Source: Anniella stebbinsi
Lineage: Eukaryota > Chordata > Lepidosauria > Squamata > Anniellidae
DNA length: 64,000 nucleotides
Assembly: GCA_029215795.1 (NCBI GenBank)
Contig: JARDYH010000005.1
Span: 33,114,001-33,178,000 of the forward strand
Reading direction: 5' to 3'
Shown: positions 43,855 through 47,860 of the stretch, one piece after another
Numbering within the stretch: position 1 is the first letter of the stretch
How the letters are laid out: each line of letters begins with the position of its first letter
The notes under the pieces: model-generated
The model's database searches: none
What the model saw: only the letters and a program-made list of their open reading frames with translations
What the model was told of the DNA's origin: nothing
Made by a program: the position numbers and the translations under genes

Positions 43855-44886
43855 CCTTCCAGAGTCGATGCAGTGGAAGTATGATACAATTCACACTTAA
43901 TTAAGTGGTGATGGTGATGGCCACTGACTGTGGGCTGGAGTTATTAAAAGCTGCAACACTCTTATCTTGGAAGCACACAACACTTTTTTCAGTTATAGTC
44001 TAAGTATATAACTGCTTAGCAAGCAATTAATCATAGTTCTTTTCTCACAGACCACAAATGCACACATCTTGCTTTTAGAGAACCAAGTGTGAGCTCCAAA
44101 GTCTTTGATACAAATCTTGCCTCAGCCATGAACTTTACTCAGTGGCTTTAGGCCAGCCACTATCAATTTAGCCTCCCTAGCTGCAACGTGGGGATAATAT
44201 GAATCAAAATGAGTATCCTGCTAGGGAAAGAGAGGGGAGGTGATTTTTGCTAATTTTGCCTTCACACAGCAACCTCCCGCACTATTCTGAGGGTTCTCCA
44301 AATCTCAGAGCAGTTTTTCAGGAAGCTGCAGTGGAAAGAAGGAATTGATGAAAATCAACTCCCCCTTCCCTTCAGCAGGAGCATCCCATACACAGAGTTC
44401 CACCCACAGGAACTCTGGATCCAAGCTACGGAAAAGACAACTAAGAGTTTGGATCCTAATTTACTTTTCTGGTAAGCAATAAAGGCATCAAACCCAAAAG
44501 ATGTAAAATTAATGTAATATCGCCAATGTTTTTGTTGCTACTGAAACTGCAGGCAAACTGATTACCATACTTTTACCACATCTTAACTGAGGTGGGACCT
44601 GATGGGGTCTGGTAAAATTGCTTGAAAGGCTGAATATAGATTGTAGGCCACCAGCTGACCATTTCTTCTACAACAAATAGGTTATTGTGGGGCATGAAGC
44701 AAGAGGAGTTTTATGCTGGCCATAAGATTTTCAGTCTCACCTGTCTGCTATCATTGCTTTTCTGACTAATTTTTGGATTATTTTGTCATGAAAATATTTA
44801 ACTTGTGTTTTGATTTCAGAGCTATTTATGAAGAAATTGACGCACACTTCTTCAAAGCAAGTGTTAAAAATGACACCAGTTGCTAG
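2193..44886 (+). CDS. TOM1L1: TOM1L1 (target of Myb1-like 1), 13 exons, 5' end outside window
   Basis: The gene encodes an endosomal sorting adaptor of the VHS-GAT family; in mammals (also called Srcasm) it binds ubiquitin, clathrin, TOLLIP and Src-family kinases. Joining exons 2193-2271, 21632-21781, 24183-24302, 27380-27481, 29540-29656, 33733-33866, 35535-35595, 36322-36442, 39126-39228, 39514-39574, 42874-42952, 43656-43737 and 44820-44886 gives one open frame with AG acceptors, GT donors and matching phases throughout. In order it encodes most of the VHS domain, a linker, the GAT three-helix domain, a clathrin-box motif DLLDL, a Ser/Pro-rich tail, a [16 protein letters not shown] block and a C-terminal YEEI. 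The family start (exons 1-2, roughly the first 50 residues) was not found in 1-2192. The order TOM1L1-COX11-STXBP4 supports orthology. The identification is secure; exact joins rest on splice consensus and remembered family sequence. Confidence 0.95.
2641..2960 (-). repeat. CR1-type LINE 3' fragment
   Basis: Read on the minus strand this matches the copy at 57005-57350. Shared stretches include the 'GCCATCACTACATCTTGTGG' text and the 'CATAGTGGCCAACCA' text near the 3' end. The minus strand still reads [20 protein letters not shown], the W-N-S-L-P signature of a CR1/L2 polyprotein C-terminus. It is 5'-truncated and decayed. Confidence 0.75.
4860..4998 (+). repeat. L2/CR1-like LINE or SINE 3' tail
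   Basis: The text 'GTAAGCCGCCTTGCATG' followed by 'GGGTACAAATAAAATAAAAT' is the usual 3' end of reptile L2/CR1-type elements, ending in an A/T-rich tail. Related tails lie at 21100-21175, 25940-26010, 49537-49590 and 57890-57960. Confidence 0.6.
5195..5540 (-). repeat. L2-like LINE fragment, C-terminal coding end plus tail
   Basis: The plus strand shows an ATTT/TTTA tail at 5205-5225. The minus strand encodes [19 protein letters not shown] followed by a hydrophobic LKTLLFQ end. This 'LWNDLP...LKTLLF' pattern is typical of the C-terminus of L2/CR1-group LINE proteins. The copy is 5'-truncated. Confidence 0.7.
6515..6535. repeat. (TG)n microsatellite
   Basis: This is an uninterrupted TG/GT tract. 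Confidence 0.95.
6639..6760. repeat. Foldback MITE-like repeat (ACTCCCATCA family)
   Basis: CTTCAGATGTTTTGGATTAC and GTCCAAAAGATCTGGAAGG form the arms, around CTGACCACTTTCTGTGGTCAG. Confidence 0.65.
8925..9453. mobile_element. GC-rich inverted-repeat element (non-autonomous DNA transposon)
   Basis: It begins 'GGCCCTTTCCACACC' and ends with the reverse complement 'GGTGTGGAAAGGGCC'. The interior is CpG-rich and contains further short palindromes such as 'GGTTCCCTGGAACC'. A relative with the same kind of ends lies at 26656-27143. The terminal repeats are clear; a target duplication is not, apart from a possible TCT on both sides. No transposase is encoded. Confidence 0.75.
9513..9650. repeat. 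Foldback MITE-like repeat (ACTCCCATCA family)
   Basis: It opens CAGTGATGGGCAACTTGTAG and closes CTCAAGTTGCCTGCACCTG, with CATC-rich arms between. Confidence 0.7.
9672..9866. mobile_element. Short inverted-repeat element ('TTCAGACAA' family)
   Basis: It opens 'CCTGTTCAGACAATATGCTA' and closes 'TAGCATGTTGTCTGAATAGG', which are near-perfect inverse repeats. A related copy with the same ends is at 29330-29455. It is probably a non-autonomous DNA transposon. Confidence 0.65.
10690..11045. mobile_element. Foldback element about 355 bp
   Basis: The left arm (gaggagtttgcattgc... cactcccactt... cctcctgc) is mirrored by a right arm (gcaggaggagcc... agtgggagtg... ataatgcaaactctgc). An inner pair, 'GATATCTGAACCAGGAG' and 'CTCCTGGTTCAGATGTC', lies within. 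No coding capacity is seen. It is probably a non-autonomous DNA transposon, possibly composite. Confidence 0.65.
11158..11342. mobile_element. TA-flanked MITE with 'GATTCTAAGACGC' repeats
   Basis: The left end 'CTGTATTTCTTCGATTC' is mirrored by the right end 'GAATCGAAGAAATAGGG', each bordered by TA. The core motif CGATTCTAAGACG recurs inside (about 11170, 11230, 11263). The layout resembles vertebrate MITEs that target TA. Confidence 0.75.
12085..12172 (-). repeat. LINE 3' end with (AAT)n tail
   Basis: An (ATT)n tract at 12085-12130 is followed by 'CACCTCTCCCTCCAGATTG' and 'AGGCGGGGAACAACATCA'. The same arrangement recurs at 32864-32965. On the minus strand the microsatellite is therefore the tail of an L2/CR1-type element rather than an independent repeat. 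Confidence 0.7.
12176..12329 (+). repeat. CR1-type LINE 3' end
   Basis: The text 'GGCCACTGGGTGAACAGAAT' followed by 'GCTGGACTGGATAGACCC' and 'CTTCTTACGTTCTTATG' is the 3' terminus of the CR1-like family also seen at 57005-57350. Its octamer-like TTCTTATG ending is typical of CR1. Confidence 0.75.
13626..14296. mobile_element. Inverted-repeat element about 670 bp, hAT-like ends
   Basis: The ends 'CTAGAGATGTAAAATTTCC' and 'CTTCACATCTCTAG' are inverse repeats. Nearby arms rich in TTTTTCC and GGAAA with 'ATTTTCAGAAAAA' and 'TTTTTCAGAAAAAAG' are also related. The interior is AT-rich and non-coding. No convincing target duplication was found. Confidence 0.55.
15810..15918. repeat. Foldback MITE-like repeat (ACTCCCATCA family)
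   Basis: It contains GAACTCCCATCAGCCCCAGC and a partly decayed right arm, GGACCAACATCATTTGGAGG. Confidence 0.6.
17413..17548. repeat. Foldback MITE-like repeat, intact ends
   Basis: It begins CAGGGGTGGGCAATGTGTG and ends GCCACAAGTTGCCCACCTATG, showing hAT-like CAGGGGTGGGCAA termini. The arms CCAGGTGTTTTGGCCTGC and GTAGGCCAAAACATCTGG pair. The flanks carry related text (AACCATGGTTTATG, TATGGTTAGTG), suggesting it sits inside an older inverted-repeat element at about 17165-17620. Confidence 0.8.
17896..20262 (-). mobile_element. 5'-truncated non-LTR retrotransposon (LINE)
   Basis: The body is the reverse transcriptase frame at 17982-20216 plus about 86 bp of 3' sequence and a (TATG)-like tail. 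The 7-bp sequence GCTTACA stands at 17889-17895 and again at 20263-20269, a candidate target duplication that sets both ends. The apurinic-type endonuclease expected at the N-terminus is missing, as is usual for 5'-truncated insertions. It lies antisense in a TOM1L1 intron. Confidence 0.88.
17982..20216 (-). CDS. LINE reverse transcriptase, open 744-codon frame
   Basis: This is the ORF2-type reverse transcriptase of a non-LTR element that copies its own RNA at a nicked target. Visible motifs are [10 protein letters not shown] (about residue 109), NYRPISLL (about 168), [11 protein letters not shown] (about 203), DLKAAFDS with the first catalytic Asp (about 241), [10 protein letters not shown] (about 298) and YADDAILIS with the catalytic DD (about 341). 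A C-x-C-x9-H-x4-C knuckle sits near 653-670. Codons upstream of this ATG stay open back to about 20262, so the ATG is internal and the true N-terminus with the endonuclease is lost. The clade is uncertain: I/Vingi/Jockey-like or R4-like. An uninterrupted frame suggests recent insertion. It is unlikely to be a host gene. Confidence 0.9.
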   Translation of the reverse strand: MRKKYKRLIREKKRIYYEEQWKELGLALLQKNPSKFWDILARLEKRSAPVLEGTIAKIEWESHFRRVFNEPNLPIISTEDYTECNWEHCLENISADRAKSLILRLTNGKAPGEDALPPDLFTTFPDWWAPIFASLFSLINITRISPPNWSSAIVVPIYKKGPRNDPANYRPISLLDVPGKIYARFLLDKLEDWVEDHALLAPEQAGFRPGRSTLDNCFMLKCIIDKYLAGIVKHVYVAFIDLKAAFDSIPRERLWSKLQSMGIDMQLLKCIIALHSGTSLRVRIDGGHLSDPVPVTKGVRQGCLLAPLLFNLFLNDVVEFLRGDHYFPVKIGNQKYSILLYADDAILISYTQLGLHRLLKQFSLYCKNELLSINYQKTKVMIFGKSKKIHNWSLDGNKLEQVFTFKYLGVVFQWTGTWSSQIQSSTLLAGRTLNGLLRFYRTKGGNLVQPTLELYKIRVLPKLLYGAPLWAMDNLDSLERAQNKFLRRLLAVPIFTKLELLRAELGVMTIKAETLRLALLFWLRIIFKQVSEFLLMVLEEMGPSSWNHKMQLVAMNLGFSFSFLLTQGYDRAKVLLLQRLKDTEMPQLAEIKTCQSNNFYASFTPLYLSFPKYLVDLPNIKMRVAFTRARLNVLPLADWVGRHKGVPKKDRVCSCNSVSTEDIVHVLLECSLYNDLRIKYIYPLLSSLKGRPSLVKVCFLLSDVEKYVSFRTSKFLVNALQIRATKFKDRMENDPALIGLLAEF
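20684..21435. mobile_element. hAT-like non-autonomous element, 752 bp
   Basis: The left end CAGGGGTATTGACCC and right end GTTGTGCACCCCTG carry the CAGGG/CCCTG termini common in hAT elements. Flanks AAGTAGAA (20676-20683) and CAATAGAA (21436-21443) agree at 6 of 8 positions, fitting an aged 8-bp duplication. An internal direct repeat, 'CCAACTGTCGCTGGTGAGGCC', occurs near 20746 and again near 20851. No transposase is present. Confidence 0.75.
21632..21781 (+). CDS. TOM1L1: TOM1L1 VHS-domain exon
   Basis: Acceptor ccctacag, donor gtaagt, 150 nt, phase 0 at both ends. It encodes [18 protein letters not shown], then the helix with [14 protein letters not shown]. The NCG and NLP motifs are the VHS-domain signature of TOM1 proteins. 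The last codon is ATG (Met), where the remembered mammalian protein has Lys. Confidence 0.95.
23565..23990 (-). repeat. Old CR1-like LINE fragment
   Basis: Text such as 'GTTATTCTAGTCCAACATCC' and 'GGTCACCAGAACTGGAGGCA' corresponds, on the minus strand, to the CR1 3' region seen less decayed at 49975-51290. It lies in the intron just before the 24183 exon. Confidence 0.55.
24183..24302 (+). CDS. TOM1L1: TOM1L1 exon, end of VHS domain
   Basis: Acceptor ctcaaacag, donor gtaggg, 120 nt, phase 0 to 0. It encodes [20 protein letters not shown] and then [20 protein letters not shown]. The [10 protein letters not shown] block is highly conserved in TOM1L1. Confidence 0.95.
24855..24872. repeat. (CA)n microsatellite
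   Basis: This is a short CA tract. Confidence 0.9.
25800..26010 (+). repeat. L2-like LINE 3' end
   Basis: 'TTGTAAACCTCCCAGAGTGC' followed by 'TTTGGCTATGGGGTGGTATA' and an AATAAATAAATTAATAA tail is the standard 3' end of this reptile LINE type. A sister copy of the tail is at 49537-49590. Confidence 0.7.
26040..26480 (-). repeat. L2-like LINE fragment
   Basis: The minus strand reads like the C-terminal coding and 3' part of an L2-group element ([18 protein letters not shown], the 'alnLGPgYlrdrL' motif). It adjoins the plus-strand copy ending at 26010, so two elements meet here head to head. Confidence 0.65.
26656..27143. mobile_element. GC-rich inverted-repeat element, relative of 8925-9453
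   Basis: The ends AGGCCCTTTCTACTCC and GTGTAGAAATGGCCT are inverse repeats and match the termini at 8925 and 9453. The CpG-rich interior contains 'GCCATCTTTTTAAAGGATGG'. It is followed directly by a (CT)n tract. No transposase frame was seen. Confidence 0.7.
27141..27166. repeat. (CT)n microsatellite
   Basis: This is an uninterrupted CT tract at the edge of the preceding element. Confidence 0.95.
27380..27481 (+). CDS. TOM1L1: TOM1L1 VHS-GAT linker exon
   Basis: Acceptor tgccacag, donor gtactg, 102 nt, phase 0 to 0. It encodes a Ser-rich linker, [12 protein letters not shown]..., ending VITLIPEQ. The ending TLxPEQ matches the family just before the GAT domain, while the rest of the linker is poorly conserved, as expected. 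Confidence 0.9.
28782..28915. repeat. Foldback MITE-like repeat (ACTCCCATCA family)
   Basis: The arms 'CTCCAGATGTTTTGGGTTGC' and 'GTAGTCCAAAACATCTGG' pair around a centre of GTTGGCTGGGACTGATGGG. It is one of about fifteen copies in the window. Confidence 0.75.
29112..29290. repeat. Two tandem copies of an 80-bp foldback repeat
   Basis: Both halves carry 'TTACTCAGAAGTAA' followed by AATGGGGCTTACTCCCA-like text and end near 'ATAGGATTGTAGGC' or 'GGAATTGCAG'. Single copies of this small inverse-repeat family lie at about 35728-35800, 51350-51420, 52300-52345, 60708-60780 and 63306-63375. Confidence 0.7.
29330..29455. mobile_element. Inverted-repeat fragment, relative of 9672-9866
   Basis: It contains 'CACAACATGCTAAG' and ends 'GGCTTAGTGTGTTGTCTGAA' then CAGGGTC, matching the right end of the 9672-9866 element. 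Confidence 0.55.
29540..29656 (+). CDS. TOM1L1: TOM1L1 GAT-domain exon 1
   Basis: Acceptor tcgaacag, donor gtacag, 117 nt, phase 0 to 0. It encodes [20 protein letters not shown] followed by [19 protein letters not shown]. The [15 protein letters not shown] helix is the first GAT helix, which in the family contacts TOLLIP and ubiquitin. Confidence 0.96.
29860..30232 (+). repeat. L2-like LINE C-terminal end and tail
   Basis: Degraded coding text in the plus frame ends [13 protein letters not shown], the 'lkxHLFxxAFe' ending of L2-group LINE proteins. It is followed by a short 3' UTR and an AAATCAATAAATAAATTA tail. Confidence 0.75.
31425..31879. mobile_element. Inverted-repeat element 455 bp with 8-bp flanking repeat
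   Basis: The ends GCGTTCGGACAACAC and GTGTTGTCCAAACCC are inverse repeats. Flanks CTGTGGCT (31417-31424) and CTGTAGCT (31880-31887) match at 7 of 8 positions. The interior is filled with variants of 'AATAGTCAATGGTTGGTTA' in both directions. This fits a hAT-type non-autonomous element. No frame is encoded. Confidence 0.8.
31961..31993. repeat. (TC)n microsatellite
   Basis: This is an uninterrupted TC tract. Confidence 0.95.
32375..32545. repeat. Foldback MITE-like repeat with duplicated arm
   Basis: The left arm is present twice: GGCATGTTAGACTACAACTTCC and CATATTGGACTACAGCTCCC. Confidence 0.7.
32630..32862 (+). repeat. CR1-type LINE 3' fragment, interrupted
   Basis: 'TTGCTGCCACAGGATGTGGT' then GGCTGGCCACTGTTGGAAACAGGA matches the 57005-57350 copy. 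The match stops where an (ATA)n tract and another LINE tail begin at 32864, so the latter inserted into it. Confidence 0.7.
32864..32965 (-). repeat. LINE 3' end with (ATA)n tail
   Basis: The (ATA)n tract is followed by CCCGCCTCTCCCTCCGG and ATCGAGGCGGGGAACAACAT, the same text as at 12131-12172. On the minus strand the tract is the poly-repeat tail. Confidence 0.7.
33216..33250. repeat. (CA)n microsatellite
   Basis: This is a CA tract with small interruptions on its left. Confidence 0.9.
33733..33866 (+). CDS. TOM1L1: TOM1L1 GAT-domain exon 2
   Basis: Acceptor ccttggcag, donor gtaaag, 134 nt, phase 0 to 2 (the Arg codon is split AG|G). It encodes [20 protein letters not shown] then [17 protein letters not shown]. 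These are the second and third GAT helices; QVNxxLNNALLG is the ubiquitin-binding signature of TOM1/GGA proteins. Confidence 0.97.
34974..35040. repeat. Half copy of the ACTCCCATCA foldback family
   Basis: It starts CAGGGGTGAGCAACTTGTGG and continues CCTCTAGATGTTTTGGCC; the second arm is absent. Confidence 0.6.
35535..35595 (+). CDS. TOM1L1: TOM1L1 exon after the GAT domain
   Basis: Acceptor ctcatacag, donor gtaagc, 61 nt. The first G completes the split Arg, then it encodes [20 protein letters not shown]. The FxRNxxRxLE pattern is conserved at the end of GAT in the family. Confidence 0.92.
36322..36442 (+). CDS. TOM1L1: TOM1L1 exon with clathrin-box motif
   Basis: Acceptor tttcaag, donor gtgcgt, 121 nt, phase 0 to 1. 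It encodes [20 protein letters not shown] then a Pro-rich run ending QPSEL. DLLDL fits the clathrin-box pattern (L-hydrophobic-D-L) and matches the clathrin-binding site of TOM1L1. The donor is followed closely by a (GA)n tract. Confidence 0.9.
36453..36495. repeat. (GA)n microsatellite next to a splice donor
   Basis: The GA tract begins about ten bases after the TOM1L1 donor at 36443. Confidence 0.95.
37227..37258. repeat. (GT)n microsatellite
   Basis: This is an uninterrupted GT tract. Confidence 0.95.
37863..37917. repeat. Compound (GT)n(GA)n microsatellite
   Basis: A GT tract passes directly into a GA tract. Confidence 0.95.
38042..38330 (-). repeat. L2-like LINE 3' end with (TTTA)n tail
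   Basis: The (TTTA)n tract is followed by 'ATATCACCCAATAGCCGAAG' then CTCTCTGGGCAGTTTACAAA. Reverse-complemented this is the 'TTTGTAAACTGCCCAGAGAG' LINE 3' end. A decayed relative is at 24740-24840. Confidence 0.7.
38411..38548. repeat. Foldback MITE-like repeat (ACTCCCATCA family)
   Basis: It opens GGGTGGGCAATTTGTGGCC and closes 'CCACAAGTTGCCTGCTTCTG'. The arms 'CCAGATGTTTTGGCCTACAA' and GGAGACCAAAACATCTAG pair. It is one of the best preserved copies. Confidence 0.8.
38660..38706. repeat. (CA)n microsatellite
   Basis: This is a long CA tract. Confidence 0.95.
39126..39228 (+). CDS. TOM1L1: TOM1L1 C-terminal tail exon
   Basis: Acceptor ttttccag after a long T tract, donor gtaagt, 103 nt. 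With the preceding base it reads [20 protein letters not shown] followed by [14 protein letters not shown]. The LxPQLS text matches LHPQMN in the remembered mammalian protein; the rest of this disordered tail is divergent. Confidence 0.85.
39514..39574 (+). CDS. TOM1L1: TOM1L1 C-terminal tail exon
   Basis: Acceptor cattttag, donor gtgagt, 61 nt, ending in phase 0. It reads [20 protein letters not shown]. There is little sequence similarity to other species, but the splice phases link it cleanly on both sides. Confidence 0.8.
39905..40186. repeat. Degenerate tandem repeat, about 90-100-bp period
   Basis: Units share a core such as GTAGTTCAC... then 'CTATTGCAGG' plus a G-rich end. Cores are visible near 39921 (CAGTTCATTG...TATTGCAGG), 39992, 40053 (GTTGTCC...CTATTGCAGG) and 40133 (GTAGTTCACTG...CTATTGCAGG). 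The series resumes after the transposon at 41520 (GTTGTCTACTG...ATATTGCAGG). Confidence 0.55.
40195..41503. mobile_element. GC-rich foldback hAT-like transposon, 1309 bp
   Basis: The left end TAGGGATGTGCAC and right end GTGCACACCCCTA match as inverse repeats at 12 of 13 positions. Both sides carry the perfect 8-bp duplication GTTCATGA (40187-40194 and 41504-41511). Longer GATCGG/CCGATC-rich arms lie inside the ends. Three palindromic modules of about 240 bp, each centred on GGTGATGTCATCACC (40531-40545, 40770-40784, 41012-41026), form the core. Near the right end a palindrome is centred on TTGCATTGCAATGCAA. No transposase frame is present. Eight-base duplications are characteristic of hAT elements. 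It sits in a TOM1L1 intron. Confidence 0.9.
42874..42952 (+). CDS. TOM1L1: TOM1L1 C-terminal tail exon
   Basis: Acceptor tttctttag, donor gtaaat, 79 nt, phase 0 to 1. It encodes [20 protein letters not shown] then RDAPPA. The PVSLQ text matches the mammalian tail. Confidence 0.9.
43291..43333. repeat. C-rich (CCCCCT)n low-complexity tract
   Basis: This is a pyrimidine tract of CCCCCT units passing into CT. Confidence 0.9.
43656..43737 (+). CDS. TOM1L1: TOM1L1 exon with PPNYYE motif
   Basis: Acceptor ttccacag, donor gtaagt, 82 nt. It reads [20 protein letters not shown] then [23 protein letters not shown] is nearly invariant in TOM1L1; in the family this tail carries tyrosines phosphorylated by Src kinases. 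Confidence 0.95.
43799..43850. repeat. (AC)n microsatellite
   Basis: This is a long AC tract about 60 bp after a TOM1L1 splice donor. Confidence 0.95.
44820..44886 (+). CDS. TOM1L1: TOM1L1 last coding exon
   Basis: Acceptor gatttcag; the first base completes a Glu codon. It encodes [20 protein letters not shown] then SC and TAG at 44884-44886. YEEI is the optimal Src-family SH2 ligand when phosphorylated and is conserved in TOM1L1, so the SH2 docking role is probably kept. Confidence 0.95.
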
Positions 44887-46215
44887 AAGCAGATGTCCAA
44901 GAGAACAATTTATCTTTACCAGCACTGAAAACTATTTTTGATCACTCAAAACCTGTCAGTTAAGTGACAAAGAATTATGGGATAGCTAGGGGAAATCTAT
45001 GTTTTGAAGATTATTTGGATTTATCAGACCATTCAGCTGAGGCCATTAAAATCTAAGATGCCTTTCCTGCATACTTTCCCTTAAGTGTAATACATTAAGT
45101 TCAAGTAATCATTAAGAGTGCAAGGTTCTACTTGTGCATACTTTGGAACAAAGTGTACGAATTATGTAATGCCTGTTTTTCAAAAATTAATTCTTCTAAG
45201 AAGTATAATACCCTATCATAACTGGGATATAAAATAAGTTTGTACTTTGACAAAGGTCTGCTTAATAACAAAAGTGATTTTTTCCCCCATAGAAGATTTA
45301 CACAATGGAACTGTAGTTACGATTAATTGACTGGTATCAAATGCAATGCTACTAATAGAAAGGTGTTCAGCACCTAGAGGAAGCAGCCCAAAGGCTGTTA
45401 AGTACCAGGTAGCCCCTTACTTGCAACTCGAGATAAAAATGGTATATGGTGGCTATGGCAGTAGAATTTACTGGCAGAGTACTTTGGAGGATGAGCCTTA
45501 CCCTGTATCCCCCTCCTCCATGCAATCCTCCTGTACGACAATTTGCTAACCAGGGTTTTAGATGTGCTGAAGCTAGATTGCCTTACAATGTTTCTTGTTC
45601 TTCCAATGACTAATCACTAGAGCACTTTTTTCAAGTTATTTAATGTACGAATTCTGAAACTTGCACAAGCTATTTCGAAAATGTGAATTGCTTAAAACCT
45701 TAAGGTTTGTTGCAGTAGCAAGTCTCGTTCCGTTTTACCACCCTTTAAATCTCCTTTCCTACATGAATTTGTTCTGTTAGTTAAATACTACACAAGCAGT
45801 AGATTCCACTAGGTTTTTGTGGGCTCCATTGGGAACAACTACAGCAAGCCACTAAGTGGGAGTATCCCACAACATGGTACTTTGGAGTCTCTTCACCTTT
45901 GTTTCTGTTTGCTGCTGCTTTCCCATTCCCAGCAACTTGAAATATCTTTAAGCAGTAATGGAGATATACTTGGTCATGGGATCTATATTGCAAAAGGTTG
46001 ACTGGAAGAAGTGCCTTCTCCTTGATTGAAATATGTACTTTCATTAGACTTAAGTGTCCCAACTTAGTAAGCGTCATTACAAATAACCACTCTTAAATCA
46101 GTGCTTGGCACTGCAAGTTGGTACACTTGAAGTCCAACTGATGTGTATGCAATATTATGTTATACAACTGCTGTGCTGTTTTTATACAATGCAAATAAAT
46201 AAACTGGGGTGGAAA
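44887..46215 (+). other. TOM1L1: TOM1L1 3' UTR
   Basis: No coding signal follows the stop. The sequence is AT-rich and free of recognisable repeats, as expected of a UTR. AATAAA at 46194-46199 is the best poly(A) signal, giving a UTR of about 1.3 kb. The exact end is inferred. Confidence 0.6.
46194..46199 (+). promoter_or_regulatory. Candidate TOM1L1 poly(A) signal
   Basis: This is a canonical AATAAA hexamer within AATAAATAAA. Later ATTAAA matches (about 46507) are alternatives. Confidence 0.45.
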
Positions 46216-47665
46216 ACTGAGTTATTTAGTGATGGATGGTTCCAGCAGGTATACAGCTCCATTTTAGCACAGACTCTCCCACTTGTTTCTATTGTTTGCC
46301 TCCCTGTATTTTATACAAAATACTTCCATGTCATTGCAAGGAAGCACCATACTTATTTATTGGTTTATTTGCTGTGATGTCATCCAGCTTTGAGCTGACA
46401 TTTCCACTTAGTTTTCACTGCTTCAGGCAAAACTGTAATCAACAAAGTAGCATGCTTCTAAGAAATATTCTGAATGTTGTATTAGCAAGTTTCTAAGATA
46501 AAGTCATTAAAATTTAAGTGCTTTCGTATACCTCAAAATGTAGCAGAAATATATGTAAGAAAGCTCTTTTGTGCAGCCTGGATTCGATTTGCAAAAAAAT
46601 TGCCAAATCTTCTAATGGTAGTCATATTTAAGACTAAAGAATCAAGTAGCTTATAGGAACCACATTTTGTTGATTTTGGCTTGGTTAGAGATTACTCAAC
46701 AAAATGCAAGTTTGGCAATAAGTCTACTACATAGAACAGTAGAGTTTCAACATAAAATATGCCATTACACCATCTACACTCTGATACAATGTAGAGCAGC
46801 GAGCTCTTATCTAGTAGTGTTATATTTGCCAAACACACATCAAATCTCAAAAGCATAGGCACACAAGGCTTTTTCCCTCTGACATCCCATCTCCAATTAA
46901 CATTTTTGGCAAAGCATTTAAGAAAGTAATCCTATGGTCCTTGGGAGTGCATCCCAAGGATCATACTATTGTTCGGGAAAAGTGCTCGGAAGTCTAAGAC
47001 GGTACTCTGACCTTGGAAGGGGGGTTGGGAGATCCCAACCCCTCACAGTCAGTGCAGAGAGAACCATGCTGGCTGCCTCTCCAAGGTCAGAAAAGCAATT
47101 TTGGAGAAGGAAGGCGGGCATTCTGGTAGGAGAAGAGGAGACTGGAGAGGCCAGGATAGGAGATATACTGAGCCTCCTCCAGTTTCCTTCTTTCCCCCTC
47201 CAAAGTGCCCTTGCTAGATGGACTAAAAAGCCAAAAATTGATGGCAGGGAAGCAAAGATCTCCTCCACTACCACTCCTCCTGCCCAGCTTCTAAGCAGCC
47301 AGGGCACAATCAATAGGCTTATGCCTTAAATAACCATGTGAAAATTGAAATCTTTTAAAAGCACTTTTTGAATTTTACAACCAATTCATAACATATATTG
47401 GTAACGACAGATGTATCTGTGAGAAAGACGAAAATAACTTATGCGCATTTGTCTATTATTTCTTTGAATTCACAATCATGGTTGTGTGTAAAATTAAATA
47501 TCACATTTCTAGAAGAACCACATATCTGTACATATCCAACATCTAAAATACAGTTGCTGCTTCAGTTTTTCATCATGCTCTTCCTGAGTTGAGTGATGTG
47601 CTTTTGCACAGTCTGTGATCATCAATCTTGAATAGCAGAGAAATCTCTAATGCAGAGTCCAGATG
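46216..47665. other. Convergent intergenic region between TOM1L1 and COX11
   Basis: No gene is seen. The part nearest COX11 must hold the COX11 3' UTR on the minus strand. A repeat at about 46935-47330 shares short segments with the one at 1030-1350, for example 'CTCTGACCTTGGA' versus 'CTCTGATCTTGGA' and 'GCTGGCTGCCTCTCC' versus 'GTTGGTTGCCTCTCT'. Confidence 0.5.
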
Positions 47666-47860
47666 CTATGTTGTACTATTAATATAATCTGGTAGCGGCA
47701 GTTTCTGTCCTTCTTTTGCTTCAAAAAATGTGTAAGAAAGTGTGATAAGGTCAACCTTCGCCATCCTTGGGTCTTCTGCAAATTCAGGATCAATGAAGAA
47801 AAATACCGGCATGTCAACTTCTTCATGGGGATTAAGTCGTTGTTCTTCAAAACAAAAACA
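47666..47860 (-). CDS. COX11: COX11 exon 4 (copper motif and C-terminus)
   Basis: The acceptor on the minus strand is ctattcag, 195 nt with the stop. It encodes CFCFEEQRLNPHEEVDMPVF through DPEFAEDPRM to KLPLPDYINSTT and TAG. The two Cys of CFCF bind Cu(I) in the family. The last residues (DYINSTT) are longer than the human ending. Confidence 0.96.
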   Translation of the reverse strand, partial: CFCFEEQRLNPHEEVDMPVFFFIDPEFAEDPRMAKVDLITLSYTFFEAKEGQKLPLPDYINSTT

